Positions 55,101-61,790 of a stretch of DNA of 64,000 bases are shown here, in pieces. Made by a program: the position numbers and the translations under genes. Source of the DNA: Flavobacterium sp. 140616W15 (GTDB lineage: Bacteria > Bacteroidota > Bacteroidia > Flavobacteriales > Flavobacteriaceae); contig NZ_CP033068.1 of assembly GCF_003668995.1 (NCBI RefSeq), positions 3,348,001-3,412,000 of the forward strand. The letters run 5' to 3'. The notes under the pieces are model-generated. The model worked only from the letters and a program-made list of their open reading frames with translations, did no database searches and was not told the origin of the DNA. The stretch's first letter is position 1; each line of letters begins with the position of its first letter.

Positions 55101-55108
55101 TATATTTG
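55101..55108 (+). promoter_or_regulatory. -7 box TATATTTG, tRNA cassette copy 2
   Basis: Same box and flanks as copy 1, but the -33 element reads TTA with a 20-base spacer instead of TTG-N19, so this copy may be weaker. Confidence 0.6.
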
Positions 55109-55146
55109 CACTCGCAATCAGAAAATGATAGCAACCTAATAAAATA

Positions 55147-55221
55147 GGGCGATTAGCTCAGCTGGTTCAGAGCACCTCGTTTACACCGAGGGGGTCGGGG
55201 GTTCGAACCCCTCATCGCCCA
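55147..55221 (+). tRNA. tRNA-Val (anticodon TAC), copy 2
   Basis: Identical body to copy 1; here the CCA end is encoded (55222-55224). Confidence 0.95.
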
Positions 55222-55226
55222 CCAAA

Positions 55227-55257
55227 AAACTCCTTAAGAAATTAAGGAGTTTTTTTT
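55227..55257 (+). terminator. Hairpin with T-run between tRNA-Val and tRNA-Tyr, copy 2
   Basis: Same AAACTCCTTAA / TTAAGGAGTTT stem as in copy 1. Confidence 0.75.
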
Positions 55258-55274
55258 ATGGCTTACTTAATAAC

Positions 55275-55293
55275 TACAGATTTTAAATCTGTA
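55275..55293. repeat. Palindrome TACAGATTT-T-AAATCTGTA
   Basis: A 19-base perfect odd palindrome 10 bases before tRNA-Tyr copy 2. A near relative is at 56668-56686. Confidence 0.6.
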
Positions 55294-55303
55294 CTATTGA
55301 TAC

Positions 55304-55384
55304 GGGGAGATACTCAAGCGGCCAACGAGGGCAGACTGTAAATCTGCTGTGTGAACTTCGCAGGTTCGAATCCTGCTCTCCCCA
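55304..55384 (+). tRNA. tRNA-Tyr (anticodon GTA), copy 2
   Basis: Differs from copy 1 by one base in the variable arm (GTGTGAAC against GTGAGAAC); CCA is encoded (55385-55387). Confidence 0.95.
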
Positions 55385-55657
55385 CCAAAAGGGCAAAAGA
55401 AGTAAAAAGGTCACTTTTTCAATCTTTTCAAAACCCAAAACATTAAAAAACCTGTAAATCAAAAGATTCACAGGTTTTTTTGTTTTAAAATTCATTACTG
55501 TTGCAGGCACGCATTCCAAATCTACATTATCAGAATAAATAATTTAATTCCTTTAAAATTAGTATAAAAAACATAAAACAATTATTCTTTCGTATTATTC
55601 TCTTTTTTGATACTTTTTATATGCCAAACATAATCAATTGATTATTCGAAGAACTCT

Positions 55658-56133
55658 TTATTTTTTTTTATCTTTCCTGAATAATTTATATTCTTCTTTA
55701 GCAATAGAATCCAATTCTCTACTAGCAAAATAACATAGGCATGTTGCTGAAATATATTTTTTCTTTTTACCTAATTCGTCATCATAGTGACTCTCAACCA
55801 CTGGCATATTATCTGCTATTTTTTACTATCAGCGCTAATCTTATCCCATTTATCAATAGGAATAATAGTTTCAAAGAATAAATCTTCTTTTTTTGCTAAT
55901 TTATAAATAGAGTCATTTTTATATCCTTGAAAAAAGCAGTCATAAAAAGCACTTCTTTTATAAGAGCTAACCCAGTAATTAATGGAAATTTGTTTACCTT
56001 TTGAAGATCCTGGGTAATAGAAATTATCCCCATAATAAGTATTAACTTTATCAGTTCCTTTAATACTTGTACAAGAGAACACTGTTACTAGTAGTAACAG
56101 TGTTGTAAATTTTATTATTAATTTAGTATCCAT
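55658..56133 (-). pseudogene. Small lipoprotein, frameshifted (second of a pair)
   Basis: The first frame (56133-55816) has a lipoprotein signal (LLLLVTVFSC) and KISADSKK-stop. One more A in the six-A run at 55819-55824 would continue for 53 more residues (IADNMPVVESHYDDELGKKK, then YISATCLCYF) to a TAA at 55658. Unknown family. It overlaps the preceding gene's end by 16 bases, so the two probably form an operon. All of the continuation reads as plausible protein, so an assembly error is possible. Confidence 0.65.
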
Positions 56134-56418
56134 ACGTCTATTCTTTCTATTGGCCTTTCAAAAAAGCATCCATATACACAGTTGCCTAAATTACTACTAT
56201 CAGTAAACATAAGATCAGAGTGTCCTGACATTCCTCTTTCTTTACTATATTCCTTTGTGGTTATCATCGAATAAATCCCTTTAACATCTTTGATTTACCC
56301 CAGAAAGCAATTTTGTTGTCGCGCTTACCTCTTGCGGATTTTCAAATGTTTCATCATTACAGTTCGAAAACAATAATAAAACTGAAACAAAGGCAATCCC
56401 TAATTTAATTCTTCTCAT
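56118..56418 (-). pseudogene. Small lipoprotein, frameshifted (first of a pair)
   Basis: ATG at 56418 gives MRRIKLGIAFVSVLLLFSNC, a lipoprotein signal, then FENPQEVSATTKLLSGVNQ; the frame stops at 56281. A +1 shift near the AAA at 56289-56291 continues DVKGIYSMITTKEYSKERG and CVYGCFFERPIERIDVWILN to a TAA at 56118. Unknown family. Here one base must be removed (or two added), unlike the other breaks. Confidence 0.5.
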
Positions 56419-56667
56419 GTATTTATGGTTATTGGTTACTAAAATTGGATGCTTTAAGCTTCTTAAATTAAAAGCTATCAGCATTTTATTTCGAGTAAAT
56501 ATATAGTAAAAAATCTTACAAATACATGTTACTTATGTTTTATTAAAACAATGTACTGATTTGTATCACAACAATCTGAATACAAAAAAGCTAAAAAGAT
56601 ATATAAAAATAGAGCTAAAGAAACAGTACGTTTTTATCCCTTATTTCACTCGTTCCTTATTATTGAG

Positions 56668-56686
56668 TACAGATTACAAATCTGTA
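56668..56686. repeat. Palindrome TACAGATT-ACA-AATCTGTA
   Basis: A 19-base sequence like that at 55275-55293, spanning the 3' end of the minus-strand gene 56674-57015. Confidence 0.55.
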
Positions 56687-57015
56687 GAATTTGGATTCAT
56701 AATTAGCATTTTGTTAATCTCATCCATAAATTCAATTTCGTCTAGAGGGAGCAACTGCATAACTACTTTTAGTATTAATGCAATATCAATAGATGAATCT
56801 CTGGCCATATTTGAAATTCCAGGCGTTTCATGATCTAGTGCAAGAGCACATAATTTCAACATATTGGTAATAACATATGAAAGTTCACAATAATTCGATA
56901 CCTTGATTTCTGCAATACAGCAACCCGTTTTATCATTTAAGGGCTTTATTGTCGTGAAATAACTACCTATTAATTGTCTAAATTCCTCAGAGTTCTTAAT
57001 TTCTGGCACTACCAT
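56674..57015 (-). CDS. Hypothetical protein divergent from an XRE regulator
   Basis: 113 residues, helical, soluble: MVVPEIKNSEEFRQLIGSYF, YCELSYVITNMLKLCALALD, DIALILKVVMQLLPLDE. No recognised motif. It lies divergent from the XRE-family regulator (172 bases), so it may be that regulator's target. Confidence 0.6.
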   Translation of the reverse strand: MVVPEIKNSEEFRQLIGSYFTTIKPLNDKTGCCIAEIKVSNYCELSYVITNMLKLCALALDHETPGISNMARDSSIDIALILKVVMQLLPLDEIEFMDEINKMLIMNPNSTDL

Positions 57016-57122
57016 AATTTTGTTTTTTACAAGTTAAACATTCTTTAATATTTTCTATTTTTGTCTATTACATACAAAGAAAATCGACTTAGCGCTGTAC
57101 CCAACCATTAAGAGTTGTATCT

Positions 57123-57134
57123 TACCAAATGGTA
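57123..57134. promoter_or_regulatory. Inverted repeat TACCA-AA-TGGTA
   Basis: Perfect arms in the divergent region between the 56674-57015 gene and the XRE regulator; a TTTACCA half-repeat is 9 bases further. Candidate operator for the XRE regulator. Confidence 0.45.
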
Positions 57135-57175
57135 CTTGTTTTTTACCAAAATCTATTTTTTAAGAGAATTTTAAA

Positions 57176-57183
57176 TATCTTTG
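57176..57183 (+). promoter_or_regulatory. -7 box TATCTTTG, four bases before the XRE regulator's ATG
   Basis: Spacing to the ATG (57188) equals that at the GbsR regulator (20416-20423/20428), so this gene too may be leaderless. Confidence 0.5.
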
Positions 57184-57187
57184 AGCT

Positions 57188-57574
57188 ATGAGCACAGCAA
57201 CAAAACCAAAACATATAGGCAGAAATATTAGCCGAATTAGAGAGCTACGCGGAATGAAACAAGAAGCTTTGGCCACTGCAATTGGAGTAAGCCAACAATC
57301 TATATCTAATATTGAAGGGAGTGAAACAATAGAAGAAGTTATTTTAGAAAAAATTTCTAATGCACTAAATGTATCTTCTGAAGGAATAAAAGAATTTAGT
57401 GAAGAAGCGGTTTTTAATATTATCAACAATACATTTACTGACAGTAGTTCAAATAACAATAATTATTTATGTTCAATTAATCCTTTAGAAAAAATTCTAG
57501 AATTATACGAACGTTTACTTCAATCTGAAAAAGAAAAGATTGAATACTTAGAGAAATTATTAAAAGAAAAATAA
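57188..57574 (+). CDS. XRE family helix-turn-helix regulator
   Basis: 128 residues. HTH_3 domain: IGRNISRIRELRGMKQEALATAIGVSQQSISNIEGSETI at residues 10-50. The C-terminus is a coiled coil (ILELYERLLQSEKEKIEYLEKLL), probably for oligomerisation. No metal or ligand motif. Terminator follows at 57588-57624. Confidence 0.88.
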   Translation: MSTATKPKHIGRNISRIRELRGMKQEALATAIGVSQQSISNIEGSETIEEVILEKISNALNVSSEGIKEFSEEAVFNIINNTFTDSSSNNNNYLCSINPLEKILELYERLLQSEKEKIEYLEKLLKEK

Positions 57575-57587
57575 ACCTTTTTTAAAT

Positions 57588-57624
57588 TCCAAAACTCCAT
57601 TATTACCAATGGAGTTTTTTTTAT
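57588..57624. terminator. Terminator after XRE gene
   Basis: AAAACTCCATT-ATTACC-AATGGAGTTTT with following T; between convergent genes. Confidence 0.85.
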
Positions 57625-57634
57625 GGCTGCTTTT

Positions 57635-58069
57635 TTATTTCATCCAAGCTTCATAAGTCATTTCAAACTTAATTTCACCCTTGCCATGTTTACCTATTTC
57701 TGTCCAACCCATTTTTCTATAAAATAAATCGGCTCTTGTATTTGGAGAAGTTCCTAACCAAACATTAACCCTTGTTTGCTCAAAATACCAGTCAAGCATA
57801 ACATTGTGAAGCTGTTTGCCAATTCCTCTTTTTTCAAATTCAGGCTTTAAAAATAATGCCCAAATATTATTGTCTTTTAGATCTACAATCGAAAAACCTA
57901 CAACTTCATTATTAATTTCACAAACCCAACCTTTTCCTCTTGTCATTATAAAATCCTCGCAATCTTTATCTGTTACCAATCCAGGATCAGACAAAGTATT
58001 TTCTTTTACCGAATTTCTAACTACTTGAATTTGCTTTATATCCTCAACTTTTGCTTCTCTAATAATCAT
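57635..58069 (-). CDS. GNAT family N-acetyltransferase
   Basis: 144 residues from MIIREAKVEDIKQIQVVRNSV, a standard GNAT opening; an upstream Met at 58117 would overlap the kinase gene. Acetyl-CoA-binding segment: LFLKPEFEKRGIGKQLHNVML; final RADLFYRKMGWTEIGKHGKGEI. Substrate unknown. It lies 37 bases after the histidine kinase gene. Confidence 0.9.
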   Translation of the reverse strand: MIIREAKVEDIKQIQVVRNSVKENTLSDPGLVTDKDCEDFIMTRGKGWVCEINNEVVGFSIVDLKDNNIWALFLKPEFEKRGIGKQLHNVMLDWYFEQTRVNVWLGTSPNTRADLFYRKMGWTEIGKHGKGEIKFEMTYEAWMK

Positions 58070-58106
58070 TTTTAAATCAATTATAATTTCACCTAATCTT
58101 TTAACT

Positions 58107-59440
58107 TTAACCTTCAACCAAACAAATCACAAAAGTGGTTTTTCCGTCTTGATTTTTAAAATCTAAATAACCGCCATGTGCCTCGATAATGCTTTTAGAG
58201 AGTGTTAGTCCAATTCCTGCTCCTTCTTTTCGTGTGGTAAAAAAAGGCAAGAATACTTTGTTTTCTATTTCTTCATCGATTCCGCTTCCATTATCTGTAA
58301 TCTTTATAAAAATCCTATTTTCTTTAATTTCAGCAGCAATTGAAATCTGTTTGCTTTCAGTATTTTCTAGAGCATGCATACTATTGGTCAAAAGATTAAT
58401 CAGCACTTGCTCTATTTGCTGTTGATCAACAAACAACCAATACTTAAAAGTTATTGTATTTATGACTTCAATTCCTTTTTCTTTGAATAATGGATTCATA
58501 ATTTGAAGACAATATTCTATAAGCTGCAATAAATCGATTTTTTCTTTTTGTGGTGAAGGCTGCATGGCTAATTTACGATATCCTTCTACAAATTTCTGCA
58601 GAAGATCGCTCCTCCTCAACATCGTTCCTACTCCATTTTTGATATCTTCTAAATCATCTGAAGAAATAGAATCTTGCTCTACTAATTCTTGAAGATTTTG
58701 AGAAATCGAACGAATTGGCGTTATCGAATTTAAAAGCTCATGGGAGATTACTTTCATTAAATTTACCCAAGCTTCTTTCTCTTTTTCTCAACTACATTCT
58801 GAATTGAATCCAGCAAAACAATAAAATAATCTAAATCACAAATCTCTGTTCTAGATGTCTGCATGACAAATGTTTGTACATTCTCTTGATTTACTCGTAT
58901 TTCTATCGCCGTTTTGACTTCCTGAAAACCCTGTTCTTCAATAATATTGCATAAAGCCGGCAGATGGTTTTTTAAATACTTCCATTTGGTAATTTTTGGA
59001 ACATCAAAATATCTAGAGAAATAATCATTCATCAAAAAGATATTCCAGTCATCTCCTTCCTTTTGCAAAATAAAAATTCCCATTTCGATATTATTCAATA
59101 TAGAACGGTAAACAATATCTCGCGAAACTTCTTCTTTTTGTTTCGTCTTCAGTGTATCATATAAATTAAACAAATCATCATAATTCTTATTGAACCTATG
59201 CTTAGAAAAATCCGAAGAAAAATCATCCTGCACTATCGATGCGATGGTTTTATTATAAAGCAAAACAAAATTTTTGACATAAAAATACATTTCACGAATC
59301 AGTAAGAAAACAATAAACAAACTAAATATAGCAGTAAAAAGCAACTCCTTTTTAAAAACCAAAATGGTAATCTCAATTGCAGCCAATATGATGATTAACC
59401 TTAAAAAAAGGAGATTGTATATTTTAAATGATTTGAACAT
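58107..59440 (-). pseudogene. Sensor histidine kinase, broken by a frameshift
   Basis: First frame (59440-58763): two N-terminal membrane helices (LLFLRLIIILAAIEITILVF; LLFTAIFSLFIVFLLIREMYFYV), a PAS-like region (RSILNNIEMGIFILQ). Second (58757-58107): H-box SHELLNSITPIRSI, N-box LLTNSMHALEN, G1 ITDNGSGID and G2 GAGIGLTLSKSIIEAHGG. One more A in the five-A run at 58782-58786 fuses them (EKKEKEAWVNLMKVISHELL) into about 444 residues. All kinase motifs are intact. The gene follows its response regulator by one base. Confidence 0.88.
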
Positions 59441-59441
59441 A

Positions 59442-60791
59442 TTAGTTAATGCTAATGTTATATTTCTCTAAACGTCGGTATAAGGATCCTCTTGATAGCC
59501 CTAATTCTTCGGCTGTTTTACTAATGTTATTATTATTTTTAAGCAATGCTTTTTCAACTGTGGCCTTCTCTACTGTTGATAGCTGAATATCATCTGCATT
59601 TTCATCATATGTTGTTATCTGCTCCAGATCCAAATCTGAAACTGTAATACGATTGTTTTCACAAAGGATAATTGCTCGTTCTATTTTATTCTCCATTTCA
59701 CGAATATTACCTTTCCAAGCATGTCGCTCGATTTGCTCAAATACTTTCTTATCAAAAACAACTGCTTCTCTTCCGTATTTTCGACTCATCTTTTCCAACA
59801 GGTATTCAGCTAGAGGAATTTTATCTTCGTTGCGTTCTCGCAAAGGCGGCAAAACTATTTCCATTGTATTGATACGATAATACAAATCTTCTCTAAAGTT
59901 TTTGTCTTCTACCTCTAGTTTTAGATTTAAGTTTGTCGCAGTGATAATCCGTACATTAACCGTTCTGGCTTTTGTTTCTCCCAATCTGGTTACTGTTTTT
60001 GTTTGAATAACCTGCAACAGTTTAGATTGTAAATGCAAAGGAACATTTCCTATTTCATCCAAAAAAATAGTTCCGTTTTGAGCCATTTCAAAACGTCCTG
60101 GAGTATCTGTTTTTGCATCGGTAAAAGCACCTTTTGCATAGCCGAATAATTCACTCTCAAAAATATTAGAATTTAGAGATCCTAGGTCAACAGCCACAAA
60201 GGGAGCGTTTTTTCTTTCTGATTGACTATAAATATGATGCGCTAAAACAAATTTACCTGTTCCGTTTTCTCCAAGTATCAAAACATTAGCATCTGTTTGG
60301 GCTACTTTATCCGCCAAGGAATATGCTTTTTTTATAATTTCTGAATTGCCTACAAAAAAGTCATCATTAACCTCAATATCCTTAACCTTTCTTTGGTTTT
60401 TACGACTTTTATCAACAGCTTGCTTTACAGATTCTAGTAGTTTCTTATTCTCCCAAGGCTTTAATATATAATCAAAAGCTCCCGACTTTAATCCTTCAAC
60501 TGCTGTTTCTACTTTACCAAAAGCTGTCATTAAAATAACTACCGTTTTTGGCGAAAGCGCATTTATTTCTTTCAATAAGTACAACCCTTCTCTTCCGTCC
60601 TCAAAACCTATCCGATAATTCATATCAAGCAAAACGACATCAATTGTATTTTTTGCTAATAATTCGACAATGTTTTTTGGATTATTGAGCGTATAAATAT
60701 TCTCAAAATACTTTTTTAGGTACAATTTTGACGCAAAAAGGATGTCTTCTTGATCATCTATGATTAATATTGAAGCAGTTGTCTTTTTCAT
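59442..60791 (-). CDS. Sigma-54-dependent response regulator (NtrC family)
   Basis: 449 residues. Receiver domain with phospho-Asp in VDVVLLDMNY; AAA+ domain with Walker A LGENGTGKFVLA, Walker B TIFLDEIG, ELFGYAKGAFTDA (GAFTGA loop with Asp in place of Gly) and R-finger region; C-terminal Fis-type HTH (ISKTAEELGLSRGSLYRRLEK). It would activate sigma-54 promoters, most likely that of the divergent ABC operon at 61065. Operon with the kinase downstream. Confidence 0.94.
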   Translation of the reverse strand: MKKTTASILIIDDQEDILFASKLYLKKYFENIYTLNNPKNIVELLAKNTIDVVLLDMNYRIGFEDGREGLYLLKEINALSPKTVVILMTAFGKVETAVEGLKSGAFDYILKPWENKKLLESVKQAVDKSRKNQRKVKDIEVNDDFFVGNSEIIKKAYSLADKVAQTDANVLILGENGTGKFVLAHHIYSQSERKNAPFVAVDLGSLNSNIFESELFGYAKGAFTDAKTDTPGRFEMAQNGTIFLDEIGNVPLHLQSKLLQVIQTKTVTRLGETKARTVNVRIITATNLNLKLEVEDKNFREDLYYRINTMEIVLPPLRERNEDKIPLAEYLLEKMSRKYGREAVVFDKKVFEQIERHAWKGNIREMENKIERAIILCENNRITVSDLDLEQITTYDENADDIQLSTVEKATVEKALLKNNNNISKTAEELGLSRGSLYRRLEKYNISIN

Positions 60792-60803
60792 TTTTGTTCA
60801 GTT

Positions 60804-60831
60804 TTGGACGAAAGATGTCCAATTATGGACA
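60804..60831. promoter_or_regulatory. Overlapping inverted repeats, candidate enhancer for the sigma-54 regulator
   Basis: TTGGAC-N7-GTCCAA (60804-60822) overlaps TGTCC-N6-GGACA (60816-60831). It lies 12 bases before the regulator's start and about 230 bases before the ABC operon start, a normal distance for an upstream activating site. Confidence 0.55.
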
Positions 60832-61005
60832 GTATGGATTTTATTTAAAAAATAAAAACTTAAAAACAAGGCAGTTACAATGTTTAAATTTTTGGCATAA
60901 AAATCACATTAGAGTTTGTAAATCACTAATTATTAACACCTTTCAAAAGTAAAAATAACAAAATAAACATCTATAAATTGCATTGTGAAATATCTTAATT
61001 TTCAG

Positions 61006-61021
61006 ATGTGTTTCTTTTGCT
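61006..61021 (+). promoter_or_regulatory. Weak sigma-54-like promoter (-24/-12)
   Basis: TTTTGCT resembles the -12 element; at -24 only one G of GG is present. 44-60 bases before the ABC operon ATG. Low confidence. Confidence 0.25.
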
Positions 61022-61064
61022 TCGTTGATGAAAAATAAAAAACTTAAACACTAAAAAAACAACC

Positions 61065-61790
61065 ATGATTATTATTAAAAAACTTTCAAAAATATTTAGA
61101 ACCGAGGAATTAGAAACCAACGCATTAAGTGAAATATCATTAACGATTAACCAAGGCGATTTTGTTTCGATCATGGGCCCATCTGGGAGCGGAAAGTCAA
61201 CTTTATTAAATATTGTTGGTTTACTCGATAGCGCTTCTGGCGGAAGTTATTTGCTGCTTGATCAGGAAATGGTCGGATTAAAAGAGAAATTAAGATCCAA
61301 AGCCAGGAAAGAAAATATTGGTTTTATTTTTCAGAATTTTAATTTAATTGATGAAATATCAGTTTACGACAATATCGAATTACCATTAATCTATAACAAT
61401 GTCCCGGCATCCGAAAGAAAAACAAAAGTTCAGGAAATTGCCAATAAGTTAAATATCGCACATCGATTAAAGCATTATCCACAACAGCTTTCTGGTGGGC
61501 AACAACAGCGTGTTGCAGTAGCAAGAGCTTTAATTAATAATCCGAAAATAATTCTTGCCGATGAACCTACAGGGAATTTAGACAGTAAAAACGGAAATGA
61601 AGTAATGGAACTACTCACCGATTTACATGCTAATGGCGCAACCATTTTAATGGTAACTCATTCTGATTATGATGCTTCTTTTTCTCAAAAAACAATTTTA
61701 ATGAAAGATGGAATTATACTTTCGGAAAAAACAAACAATAGAAATGTTGATGTTTTTATAGCTAACCCTAAAAAACTAGAATCATGCTAA
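61065..61790 (+). CDS. ABC transporter ATP-binding protein (LolD/MacB type)
   Basis: 241 residues. Walker A MGPSGSGKSTLL, Q-loop FQNFNLIDE, signature LSGGQQQRVAVARAL, Walker B IILADEPTGNLD and H-loop VTHSD are complete. This subfamily powers MacB/FtsX-like permeases, including efflux and lipoprotein release systems. It overlaps the permease gene by 7 bases (ATGCTAA) and lies divergent from the sigma-54 regulator. Confidence 0.94.
   Translation: MIIIKKLSKIFRTEELETNALSEISLTINQGDFVSIMGPSGSGKSTLLNIVGLLDSASGGSYLLLDQEMVGLKEKLRSKARKENIGFIFQNFNLIDEISVYDNIELPLIYNNVPASERKTKVQEIANKLNIAHRLKHYPQQLSGGQQQRVAVARALINNPKIILADEPTGNLDSKNGNEVMELLTDLHANGATILMVTHSDYDASFSQKTILMKDGIILSEKTNNRNVDVFIANPKKLESC

Noticed and set aside
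54888..55139. An 83-codon open frame on the + strand
   Set aside because: It runs through the tRNA cassette promoter and ends just before tRNA-Val; its residue composition is not protein-like and no start context supports it.
56561..56833. A 90-codon + strand frame
   Set aside because: It lies antisense to the better supported minus-strand gene 56674-57015 and shows shadow-type composition.
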